Source: Escarpia spicata (Eukaryota > Annelida > Polychaeta > Sabellida > Siboglinidae). From it: a DNA stretch of 64,000 bases. The notes under the pieces were generated by a model. That model was not told where the DNA came from, did not search any database, and saw only the letters and a list, made by a program, of their open reading frames with translations. Below, one piece after another: positions 1 to 10,677 of this stretch; position 1 is the stretch's first letter; each line of letters opens with the position of its first letter. Location of the stretch: positions 1,801,384 to 1,865,383 of the forward strand of contig OZ023211.1 in the NCBI GenBank assembly GCA_963995525.1. The letters run 5' to 3'. A program made the translations under genes and the position numbers.

Positions 1-59
1 AACGTTCTTGCAAACTAGATCGTAGTAACCACCTCGATTGACAGGAATATCAAATTAAT

Positions 60-68
60 ACACACACA

Positions 69-132
<64 letters not shown>
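60..132. repeat. CA / GCAC microsatellite
   Basis: The run is alternating CACA, then about nine GCAC units, then CA again. It is a simple sequence repeat with no coding meaning. Confidence 0.95.
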
Positions 133-135
<3 letters not shown>

Positions 136-304
136 CGCATGCATCAGCTTGTAATGATCTAAGACACGGGTCTGTCTGTAGGTCATTTATTTATACGGAG
201 TTTAATTTTTTTGTTGGACGTAAAAGTGTGTCCCTGTTGCATGCGTGTGTCCTCATAATGCCATTTCTTGGCATCGAATCAATCCTTTTGTAACCCGGAA
301 AATT

Positions 305-553
305 AAATCTAGACACCAATCGACAAGGACGACTTTGGCATATCGAGAGTCCAACCTTTTTATCTAGGTGTAGTAGGTCCAGTGTGAGAATGAATAGTTT
401 CTGATGTATAATCTACACTGTTCATTCACTGATGTTACCTCACGCCCTTCTAGTCCTTTTATCTCTCTTAACAGAGAACAGCGTATTTCTTTAAATATGT
501 TTTAAAACAATTATATATTTAAGAAAATTTCCATCAGATCTCCTCTTATATGC
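305..553 (-). mobile_element. LINE 3' tail, decayed copy
   Basis: Aligned by eye with the better-preserved copy at 9355-9745: both share the ATCGAGAGTCCAA block, the block around 'agtccttttatctctcttaac' and the end near 'cctcctct'. This copy lacks roughly 100 bp in the middle and has no usable reading frame. The sense strand of the element is the minus strand. It is a relic of the C-terminal coding end plus 3'UTR of a non-LTR retrotransposon. Confidence 0.7.
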
Positions 554-559
554 AGGTAA

Positions 560-640
560 ATGCTAGTGGAGCGCAGTGGCTGAATGTTCACAACATCGGA
601 CTCTCCACCGACACAACCCGGTTTAGTGCATGCATAATTG
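560..640 (+). other. Possible tRNA-derived SINE head
   Basis: GGAGCGCAGTGGCTGAATG followed about 35 bp later by ACCCGGTTTAGTG resembles the A-box/B-box spacing of the SINE family at 48895, 39480, 23066 and 62780. The conserved SINE body does not follow, so this is either a truncated head or chance. Confidence 0.3.
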
Positions 641-744
641 CGTGAACAGAATTAATACATCTACGTGTGCTTGCATGCGTTTAGATAAGCATTCGTGAGA
701 GACGCTTAATTCACTGAGCGATACGATGGAACGCGACGTTAAAT

Positions 745-1010
745 TACACCTCCAACTACCGCAAACACCGCCTTTGTCCATTCCATAATTCACATTTTAC
801 GTCGTATTGCGGCATGAAAGGCCGGCGGCAATATGGCGCTGAATCGAACGATGACGTAAGGGGCGGCAGACGACGACGTGTTGGCCGCTAGTACGCGTGC
901 GCGAAGAACGAATGCAATGATTAAGTTGCGCAACAAGTATGCACTCAATTTGTCGTCAAATTACTAGCGTCCACAGAGACGTAGAAACTACCGTTAGCCG
1001 GCGGCATGTT
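745..1010 (+). mobile_element. Dispersed ~260-bp repeat, copy A (MITE-like)
   Basis: Collinear with 5187-5425 in the same orientation. Shared blocks include CAACTACCGCAAAC at the start, 'atgacgtaag', 'agtacgcgtgcgcgaa', 'gcgcaacaagtat' and 'caatttgtcgtcanattac'. Both copies begin CAACTACCGCAAAC; copy B ends GTTTGCGGGTA, nearly the reverse complement, which suggests short terminal inverted repeats. There is no open frame. It could instead be an old local duplication of non-coding DNA. Confidence 0.6.
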
Positions 1011-1215
1011 GCGATTGTAGACTTCTCGCCATATAATTGAATGGCATTAATGTAATTATAAGATGCTCCCTCGTTATTCAGCGCAAAATCAGATTCAGAT
1101 TTGATTCGTCGTTCACCAAATTAACCATACCTTAAGGGGCCTGGGAACCCGACCTAAGTCAGATCGATATATGGCTTGTGTTGTCAAATAAACATAATAT
1201 GAATGTAAGACAGTA

Positions 1216-1218
<3 letters not shown>

Positions 1219-1314
<96 letters not shown>

Positions 1315-1315
1315 C

Positions 1316-1346
<31 letters not shown>

Positions 1347-1351
1347 TATAT
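1219..1351. repeat. TA microsatellite
   Basis: About 130 bp of nearly pure TA, broken near its right end by ATACATA and ATGTATA interruptions. Confidence 0.97.
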
Positions 1352-2021
1352 CTACCACGACAACAGCAGCCGTAACATGTGTATGCATTGATACTGACCG
1401 TGACGATTTATCAATCTATCATTGCATGTAACAGATTAGCTCTTACATATTTTGTTTTACACAGGAAACGTCAACAATGGGTATACGGTGTGTTTATTGG
1501 CATGTCTGTGTCCGGACGTACGTGTATTAACTGACCATTGTTATGTTTTAAAGCTGATCTGGTAAAATGAAATCCAAAGCCTGTTTTATCCCGTATATAT
1601 ATATAACTTATATTTTACATACTATATAACAACCGGGATGAGTCGAACTGCCATGTATGCATTAATTGTGGACAAAACACACAACTAAATATTAATTGCA
1701 CCAATCGGAAACGAAGATATCACGAGTACTTGGATGTCAATACGTATCATTTGAAGCTGTCTTGACCCATCGTGAATCCGATTCTTAGATGTCCATATAT
1801 GTCGCGTGTGAAGAATATAGTCGGAGTATGAAACCGCAGTCGGTTTCATAAAACATTACGTACATTAGTATGGTCAAAAGTATTGACTTTGGTCGTCCTA
1901 TATGATAGCTTTCCAAAGCCAATTGCGAAGCCAACATCTATAGCCGTCAACTCACTAATATGTCGGACACGTGGATTTTGTGGGTGAAAAGAAGGAGGTG
2001 ACAACATCAGTCGAGAAACAC
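1352..2021. other. Unannotated non-coding stretch
   Basis: AT-rich unique sequence with a short TATATATATA run near 1595. No coding frame, RNA gene or repeat was recognised. Confidence 0.5.
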
Positions 2022-2204
2022 ATGCATGATCATATCGCGTATTCAGGTGAAGATTCCAGTTTTGAAAGTGAACCACAAATAGAGGCAGTTGCCCAAGTGA
2101 GGAGGTGGCAAGTCGTATTGGATACACTCGAGAAGTTTGCTTCGCAAAAAAAAGAAATTGAAATAAGACTATCGAAAAACTTCGGATTGAGGAGGCACCT
2201 TTAA
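2022..2204 (+). CDS. Unassigned short ORF (60 aa)
   Basis: Open frame from the in-frame ATG at 2022 to TAA at 2204; the frame is open upstream to about 1959. The product is hydrophilic, with an acidic stretch (GEDSSFESEP) followed by a basic, helix-prone tail rich in K, R and E. The amino-acid mix is not that of a simple repeat, so it might be an exon or a relic. I recognise no family, see no matching splice partner, and cannot exclude chance. Confidence 0.2.
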   Translation: MHDHIAYSGEDSSFESEPQIEAVAQVRRWQVVLDTLEKFASQKKEIEIRLSKNFGLRRHL

Positions 2205-2389
2205 TTTATATTTAAAGAATGATCTGGCCATAGTCGCGACTATCGGCTGCAACATCGAATCGGACCGCACTTTATACACACTCTATTATCGTTTCGTTAA
2301 TCCTTTTAATTTCACAGCAAAGTTTTATACAACAACAGAGGTTGCATTGCATTGATTGTTCAGCGGATGTGTAGACAGTACTTCAAGAC

Positions 2390-2392
2390 GAT

Positions 2393-2449
<57 letters not shown>

Positions 2450-2510
2450 TACGACCATGGCGACGACGACGACGGAGACGACAACTAAGACGACGACAAC
2501 GACGACGTTG
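2390..2510. repeat. GACGGCGAC trinucleotide-type repeat
   Basis: Six or so units of GACGGCGAC pass into degenerate GACGAC and ACGACA. A frame through it reads poly-Thr/Ala/Met, which is a by-product of the repeat. Confidence 0.9.
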
Positions 2511-5186
2511 AATTACTTTGTTCGTCAGAAGACGCTGAATTATTTATCGATGCATCAGTCAATTCGTATTTAAATAACTTACCCAAAACAAAAGTTTATC
2601 AGTGTAAATAATAATTAATAACATGCACTTATTAATGCAAAGTCACTGACCTACCCATGACATCACGAAATGTTGTTTATTTAGCTCAAGCTTGTGACAC
2701 GTGACAGTAACTATATACAAAACCCACAATATTCTAAACATATTCCAATTGAGAATCACTTGATCAAACCTTACTAAGGGTAATTTAGTAAAACAAATAT
2801 GAAGTAATGCAGTTTCATTTAGGGTGTTTTCAGGAAACACGAAAGATAGGTGTCACGTTGGACTTTAACAACTTGTAACATTTGCAACATTTCGCAGCAG
2901 ATTTGGGATTGTTTACGTCTCAACGCAGCACACACACAGCTGCAACAGGCTTTACACGATGCTCATAGACGACGGTGAGTCACGCTCCATTCGAAGACAT
3001 TTTCTTCAAAGTCTGTATGTACGGTTGTTCGAAGCGGTATCAAGTGACACTCGCGAGTGGCAACTACTCGATTATGTAAGCACGGACATCATTACCCGTG
3101 CGACACCAGCAATGGCCGCCAGTAATTGGAAACACGGCGGCACGCCTGCTTATATCCAGGTGTGCTCGCCAATTGAAGACGGCGATCAAAGAGTGAACGA
3201 CAAAGCTCACGGTTACTGGATATGAACAGTGGCTGTTCGCCTCGAAGATACGATCTTCTTGTTCGCGCCTCGCCCCTTTCTTGTGCCTCTGGTGTCCATT
3301 AATAACAGGCGCAACCAGTGCCGATGCACTTACGTTGAATGACAACGCTCGTGCGAAGAGTAAGGACGATATATATTGAAGGCGACGTTATCGGAATGTC
3401 GTCTAATTATGCGCTCCGACAATATTTCCATTCCAAAAGACATACATTACTTGCCGTTAAATGAAGTGTTGCCTAGTTCAGTGAGCCAGACTGGAATGTC
3501 GGAGAACTCCACCCCTGTGAAGTGAACGCCAGCATGCCTTGTCTGCTAGAATTAGTTTATTGAAACTCCAGTGATGCGCAATTGTTGGCAACAGTATTGC
3601 CACCAAAACGCCGGTGGGCCGGGGGGGGGAGGTAACCGACCTGCAAGCGTGCATTCGTACGTATAATACGCGTACGTACGTATAGGCCTACATCAATACA
3701 TATATATATATCGAAATACTGCTGAAACAAATAAAGACAAACATCTAGATGCAACATTCTGGGTTAGAAACAACAATTGGTATTTTCTTTGTGTCTATTT
3801 TTTTGCAATAAACAAGTACATAAAAAGGTGGTGACGTCACCTGCACAGCGTCATGTCTGAGAGGACATAGCGTGACATTGTACGCGCATGCGCCAACGCT
3901 TCCTGCAACTCGCTACAGACTGCATGAACGAGCTGTCACAGAACAACATGACAGATGATTGATGACGTTCGCTCAACATATCTTCTTTCGTTCTCCTCCA
4001 CCCCACTCCCGCCGCAACCCCTACGAGCCCCCCGGCGTGCCATCTTTCACCACAGGTGGTTCGGCCGACATTTCTTCATGATCTCCCGACAACAATGGCG
4101 CATCGCTTATCGTCATAATCTAGCCGGCGCAGTCACGACGTTCCAACTACCGTCTGTAATTTGCACGCTTTTCCGTGTCGTCCTCCTGTTGCCAAGTGCC
4201 AAAAACGACGTTATCTCGCCCGCCCTGCAACAATGACCGCGTTCTTCTCGCGCCGAAAGACACCAGACGAAATGATTGCCCTGTCAACGATGTCGACTCC
4301 CGCCGCTCGCTATTAGCATATTATCGCGCCGACTTGAAAGGCTAATTTCTTCTGTTTCCATACAGCGCAGGTGAAATACCATAAGGCCCACATAACACGG
4401 AGGCAGCCACTAAGCGCCCGCGGGTACGATCAGTCGGGCTGAGAGTCTTCCCGCCGATGTTAACACAGCGACGACCGAGATAAGAGCGAGTGTGACTCGT
4501 CATTTTCGGACGTGACAAAACTACAAAACGACGAAACGCGTCTGTTGGCGAGGTGCGTGTTCGCATAGGGGGACATTGTTCCGGCGTCGACCCGGGCATT
4601 CTGAGGATACCACCGTGAGTAGGCGCTCAGTGTATCCGCCATTGTGTCGCGCTGTTACCGAATGGGCCCTTTCGTTATTCGAAACATCTTTGTTAGTCGC
4701 GCCGACGCACGCACGTACGTCTGCAGGTCGACCCGTTTCGTTGCCGGCGGAGAACGCGTTGCGTAAAGCAATATTTTTCAAATGAGGTAATCGATATGTT
4801 CGTTTGATATATGGGTCTAAAAAGATAATTGGAAACGACGGCGGCGGAGGAATGATTAGACTGAACCAGAACTATTGCAATGTATACCCTACTCGTGCAC
4901 TGGGAAAACGTGCAGAAAAACGTGCAAGGCGAAGATCGACCAATCAACGACACGTCGACCAAAGAACGATGTGTGCATTTGTGCACAAATATGGTCTCTT
5001 TTGAACAATTGTTAATTGCAAGTGCTCGTACCCGTATTTACAAAGACCGATGGTTCTCACGATTAGAATCACTCGACACAAACATCCAAAACACATCGCA
5101 CATTTGTTTTTGTTTTAAATGCAAAATTTTGGGGTCAAACTTTGCCATGTAAATTTGAAAGTATTACTATTTCACTAATCTATGTT
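2511..5186. other. Unique non-coding sequence with CpG-dense core
   Basis: No gene or repeat family was recognised. From about 3,950 to 4,770 the sequence is GC-rich and full of CpG (tcgcgcc, cgcgccgaa, gcgcccgcgg), unlike the AT-rich flanks. A G9 run lies near 3625. The many short open frames on both strands across the CpG-dense part are expected where stop codons are scarce. Confidence 0.4.
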
Positions 5187-5425
5187 GTATTACACGCCCA
5201 ACTACCGCAAACCCCGCCCATGTTCTTCCGATGTAACGCCGCATTGCTGCATGAAAGACACGCGGCAAGATGACGTGGAATCGAACGGTGACGTAAGACG
5301 ACGACATGTTGGCAGTTAGTACGCGTGCGCGAATAACGTTGGTTACATTACGCAACAAGTATACAATCAATTTGTCGTCAGATTACCGGCGTCCATAAAG
5401 ACGTATACCGTTTGCGGGTAAAATC
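5187..5425 (+). mobile_element. Dispersed ~240-bp repeat, copy B (MITE-like)
   Basis: Partner of 745-1010 in direct orientation, 4.4 kb away. It starts CAACTACCGCAAAC and ends near GTTTGCGGGTA, close to an inverted match of its own start. It is non-coding. Identity is high in several 15-25 bp blocks separated by small indels, so the two copies are related but old. Confidence 0.6.
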
Positions 5426-5779
5426 GTTTCCCACATTGTGTGAAATGCTATTTAAAAAAGAACTAGGCATATATTTAATTTTTTTCGCTGACATATAGCC
5501 GCTAGCTCAAAGTGACATAAATACTCATGTCTAGATTACCATGTCTAGAGGATATTGCAATATTTCTGGAGAATAATTACCATTTTGGGAGGAAAATGCA
5601 CTGTATACTTGGCAGTACATTGTAATGATATGTAGCAGCAGATATCTGCGTGGCTGTCAGCTACGACCCCACGAAGGATCGGCAATACCGTGTATAGGCC
5701 CATTATTACACAGTTTGTTAAAAGCCACTTCACGAGGTCTATGACCATTTCTACGAACAGTCATATTAAAAATTTTGAA
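5426..5779. other. Spacer before satellite
   Basis: AT-rich sequence, nothing recognised; it runs directly into the 44-bp array. Confidence 0.4.
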
Positions 5780-7677
5780 AGTTACATATAAACCGTCCCC
5801 AACAGATCAGTACTGGACGGTTTAGTTACATATAAAACGCCCCAACAGATCAGTAGTGGACGGTTTAGTTACATATAAACCGCCCCAACAGATCAGTAGT
5901 GGACGGTTTAGTTACATATAAACCGTCCCCAACAGATCAGTAGTGGACGGTTTAGTTACATATAAACCTCCCCCAACAGATCAGTAGTGGACGGTTTAAT
6001 TACATATCAACCGTCCCCAACAGATCAGTAGTGGACGGTTTAGTTACATATAAACCGTCCCCAACATATCAGTAGTGGACGGTTTAGTTACATATAAACC
6101 GCCTCCAACAGATCAGTAGTGGACGGTTTAGTTACATATAAACCTTCCCCAAAAGATCAGTAGTGGACGGCTTAGTTACATACAAACCGCCCCCAACAGA
6201 TCAGTAGTGGACGTTTTATTTACATATAAACCGTCCCCAACAGAACAGTAGGGGACGGTTTAGTTACATATAAACCTTCCCCAAAAGATCAGTAGTGGAC
6301 GGCTTAGTTACATATAAACCGTCCCCAACAGATCAGGAGTGGACGGTTTAGTTACATATAAGCCGCCCCCAACAGATCAGTAGTGGACGGTTTAGTAATA
6401 TATAAACCTTCCCTAACAGATTGTAATGAACGATTTAGTTACATATAAACCGTCCCCAACATATCAGTAATAGACGGCTTAGTTACATATAAACAGTCCC
6501 GAACAGATCAGGAGTGGACGGTTTAGTTACATATAAACCGCCCCCAACAGATCAGTAGTGGACGGTTTAGTTACATATAAACCGTCCCCAACAGATCAGG
6601 AGTGGACGGTTTAGTTACATATAAACCGACCCCAACAGATCAGTAGTGGACGGTTTAGTTACATATAAACCGCCCCCAACAGATCAGTAGTGGACGGTTT
6701 AGTTACATATGAACCATCCCCAACAGATCAGGAGTGGACGGTTTAGTTACATATAAACCGCCCCCAACATATCAGTAGTGGACGGTTTAGTTACATATAA
6801 ACCGTCCCCAACAGATCAGTAGTGGACGGTTTAGTTACATATAAGCCGTCCCCAACAGATCAGTAGTGGATGGTTTAGTTACATATAAACCGACCCCAAC
6901 AGATCAGTAGTGGACGGTTTAGTTACATATAAACCGCCCCCAACAGATCAGGAGTGGACGGTTTAGTTACATATAAACCGTCCCCAACAGATCAGTAGTG
7001 GACGGTTTAGTTACATATAAACCGTCCCCAACAGATCAGTAGTGGACGGTTTAGTTACATATAAGCCGTCCCCAACAGATCAGTAGTGGATGGTTTAGTT
7101 ACATATAAACCGACCCCAACAGATCAGTAGTGGACGGTTTAGTTACATATAAACCGCCCCCAACAGATCAGGAGTGGACGGTTTAGTTACATATAAACCG
7201 TCCCCAACAGATCAGTAGTGGACGGTTTAGTTACATATAAACCGTCCCCAACATATCAGTAGTGGACGGTTTAGTTACATATAAACCCTCTTCAACAGAT
7301 CAGGAGTGGACGGTTTAGTTACATATAAACCGTCCCCAACAGATCAGTAGTGGACGGTTTAGTTACATATAAACCGTCCCCAACAGATCAGTAGTGGACG
7401 GTTTAGTTACATATAAGCCGTCCCCAACAGATCAGTAGTGGACTGTTTATTTACATATAAACTGTCCCCAACAGATCAGTGGTGGACGGTTTAGTTACAT
7501 ATAAACCGTCCCCAACAGATCAGGAGTGGACGGTTTAGTTACATATAAACAGTCCCCAACAGATCAGTAGATGACGGTTTAGTTATACAGCTATATATAA
7601 ACCGTCCCCAACAGATTGTAATGAACGATTTAGTTACATATAAACCGTCCCCAACAGATCAATAGTTGACGGTTTAG
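5780..7677. repeat. 44-bp satellite, about 43 units
   Basis: Head-to-tail units of 44 bp built on 'ttagttacatataaaccg', 'tccccaacagatcag' and 'tagtggacggt'. Each unit carries GGACGGTTTA followed, after an 8-bp spacer, by its inverse TAAACCGTCC, so each can form a 10-bp-stem hairpin. Units differ mainly at CCGTC/CCGCC/CCGAC and GTAGTGG/GGAGTGG. A block beginning ATAAGCCGTC at 6841 recurs at 7061, exactly five units (220 bp) later, which shows higher-order duplication. Edge units near 6420 and 7610 are degenerate, as expected at array margins. Confidence 0.95.
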
Positions 7678-9354
7678 CCTAAGTTGCAGTTACAACGAAC
7701 TGCGATGAAATAAATATACATTTAAAAAGTTATAATTTGCCTTTATATAACGGGAATAACACATAATGTGTTGACGTTATTTGAACATTAGCGCCGAATG
7801 ACGGCCTCGAATTGTCTGCAACAAATCGTGGCTCGAACGTAAACACAATGTGCAGTATTCTCTTAATAATCCACCCGATAGATATTCTGTCGATTCTGTC
7901 TTTTAATATAATCAAACGGCTGTAGGAATTACATATAGTTGATCATTAATTTTAATTATATATTCTAAATAACATTATGGAAGATTTTCTTTTTGCGGCA
8001 GCCAACATCTTCTGAGGTATCCAAGATGGTTGCTAAGTATGAACATACGTTACTAACAAAAACATATTGGGACGTCGGGAAAGTTCAAAATCCATATAGT
8101 TTTTGTGGCTCTATACAACAAGCATCGCGGTTGAGTACCCTCGTCATGCCAAATTCGCCGCCGCCGGGACATTTATCGACACCCCTATTTAATTTTACCC
8201 GTTTACCTTCTTTATAGCTCAATTTAAAATTATTCACGCCGTTGCGTCACAAGAGGAACGAACGGGGTGAAGAGAAATCACTCGAACTGAAACGATGATT
8301 ACACATGGGCGACTGTCTCGCTGTATCCACAAGTACGGCCCCGGGGGCGGCGATATTGTCATATTTATACATGGGCGACTGCCTCGCTGTATTCAAGGTA
8401 CGGCCCCGGGGGCTGCGTTATTGTCACATTTGCCGTAACGAGGCACCGGCTTCACGGAACGACACCCGTCGCTAGCATTAGGCCTGAGTCCGCCTTATCT
8501 GCCGGCTGTTAGCGGCGTGGCCGGGGGCACAGCATGTTGAATGGACGTAATTCATAAACTCTGTCCACACTTTATACATGTAATATATTATGCTAATTTT
8601 GTTATTAAAGTTGATTTATCGGCATCTTTGCATCTTCTGCTGGTGTTTCTTTTGGTGGGATGCTTTTTAATATATGGCCAGCGTATAGCCATTAATGCAA
8701 ATGCCTGACATTTTATTAGTTTACTTAAACCAACTTTCTGCGCGAATTCCGTAAGGTCGAAACGCAACGAATATGAAACATTGCCTTCATTAACGACGCA
8801 TTAACGTGTTGCCGTTTCGATTCAAGATCTCACCCGAACGCGGCCCCGCAGGATACGTTGACTTGAGTAAATACGACTTAGATGTCCCTCCGCAATCCGA
8901 TTCATTTGCTCGCCTTATTTCTGACTGATTAAAGAAATGAAAACTATCTGTAATACAAATTATTTCGTTCTGGTTAAATCGTCGGACAAACGGAAATCAA
9001 ACAAACTGAAAAATACCCTCTTTTTTCTTTTCCTCATGCACAAGTCGTCTGCAGAGTGTTGTTTTGGAAGGTCATGTAATTAAATATATCATTATGGTAC
9101 ATGATAATATTGGTTGTTAAATATTGTTAAATGGTGATAAGCCCTCGTTGAACGTATTACATCTAAAAAAGTTTTGATTAATAAAACTTTACGTTATTCC
9201 TCTGCCCAAATGCTAACCTCGGTCAACTGTGGCGAACCGCAGTAATATACAACTACATTTCCGGGGTTCCTAATGGATTCAAATTGTAAGAAGCAAGGGA
9301 GGCGGACGGGGGCACGACGTCTGTCTGTCTAACGTGTTTGTGGTGTCTATTGCG
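7678..9354. other. Non-coding stretch with a 65-bp tandem duplication
   Basis: A segment starting 'catgggcgactg' and containing 'gtacggccccgggggc' occurs twice in tandem, at about 8303-8367 and 8368-8432, with some 85-90% identity. The rest is unique sequence. The short frame at 7993-8217 has no recognisable protein character. Confidence 0.5.
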
Positions 9355-9745
9355 ACCAATACAAGATTTAACAAGATTTAACAAGATTGCCATCCAGAAA
9401 ATTACTCTGGATGGCAGTTGGACAAGGAAGCCTTTTGGCTTATCGAGAGTCCAATACTTTTTATTTACATGTATCCCGCCTTTTTAAGGTGTGTGTCGAT
9501 TTTATTTTTAAACATATTCACGCTACTAGCACCAACACAATCAGGAGATAATCTGTTCCATTCATTTACAGTCCTTTGTGAGAATGAGAACTTTCTTATA
9601 TCTAATCTACACTGCTCCTTTACTAATGTAGCTTCATGTCCTCTGGTCCTTCTATCTTTCTTAACTGAGAAAAAAATGTTTCTATCAATATTTTCATAAC
9701 CATTCAATATTTTAAACACTTCTATGTGACCTCCTCTCAATACGT
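9355..9745 (-). mobile_element. LINE 3' terminus with C-terminal ORF tail
   Basis: On the minus strand a 91-codon frame ends the element's ORF. It reads EVFKILNGYEN, then RTRGHEATLVK, RLDIRKFSFSQR, VNEWNRLSPDCV and ASSVNMFKNKID. This is the familiar C-terminal tail following the reverse transcriptase in Jockey/CR1-group LINEs. Downstream the 3'UTR has a perfect stem (GCCATCCAGA ... TCTGGATGGC) and then tandem TTGTTAAATC copies at the very end. The element is severely 5'-truncated. Relatives are at 305-553 and 37955-38045. Confidence 0.8.
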
Positions 9746-10256
9746 TTTATGTGACAGCAATTCAGAAGTTTTTAAGTGAAGTGTCGTCTATAAATCTAAG
9801 ATGGCGCATTATTTGTTTTTTAAAGGTAGAACATTACATTGTGTAGCTGCGCTCGGACGTGATCCCAACATCGGGCATTCGCTGATGTCATTTGTAATGC
9901 GCCAGGCCGTATCACAGACGAGAGTCCGGGGCATCGCGGCTGGTTATATACCACCAACGTAACGTAGCAGCAAATGCATAGGCTCAAAGTACAACGATTG
10001 TTTTGTTTAATTAACATTGCTTTATCGCTTTTCTGTCTTAGTTTTGTTGGTATTAAATTTAAATTATTATCACCACCATCACTATATTTGTCTTCGTCAT
10101 CATCTTTATATATAATTAGTGTTATGTAATGCGAATAGTTTCCAAATTATTTGGTACTGATGCTGCTTTCTGAGCATTACGTTTGGTATACAACATGCCT
10201 CTTGAATACAACACGTTGCATGCAAAAGCTGAGGGTTTTTATAGAATAGGACAGCA
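9746..10256. other. Non-coding stretch
   Basis: Unique AT-rich sequence; no feature recognised. Confidence 0.4.
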
Positions 10257-10515
10257 TTGACAGTTACGTGTACTGGAAACGATCAGAACCGTCACCCTAC
10301 AAGTTCTATGATATTACTGTTTGATATCGATAAAGTCAGAATGAAAGCTGTTATTGAAGGAATATTTGGAAGACGTCAAAGAATGAAATACGTAAATAGG
10401 TTAGACAATATGTTTGAAGGACCAGTCAATGTCTCCAAGCTGCTGAGAACTACGAAAGAAATAATCGTGTAGACGGCCGCAATCACCATGGTCAGTCGAC
10501 ACGGTGATTGAAGAC
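10257..10515 (+). pseudogene. LINE C-terminal ORF relic
   Basis: The plus-strand translation GRRQRMKYVNRLDN ... VNVSKLLRTTKE, then a stop, then TAAITMVSRHGD, looks like the last 50 or so residues of a LINE ORF2. That region is basic, followed by an 'L.R.T.D...W' block. A similar 3' junction sequence, ACGGCCGCAATCACCA, occurs at 21694. It is a decayed fragment without an RT core; the family assignment is tentative. Confidence 0.45.
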
Positions 10516-10677
10516 GAAGGTCTGTACCAGACCTACATTTAACGATTATTCTACAATTTACCGACGTTTTAAGTAACGCTAGCATTGCTTCAAACATGAT
10601 TTGTAAACGACACTTTTGTGAACGTCACAGAAGCTAAACCGTTCTAGTCTGATGACTGTCCGCGGGGGGTGGGTGTA

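Noticed and set aside
3955..4785. Overlapping frames on both strands in the CpG-rich region as a gene
   Set aside because: GC-rich sequence lowers stop frequency; no conserved motif, splice signals or consistent strand.
5780..7677. Regular 44-bp repeats as a CRISPR array
   Set aside because: There are no unique spacers; the full unit repeats head to tail, it is hairpin-rich satellite DNA in a eukaryotic genome, and no cas genes are present.
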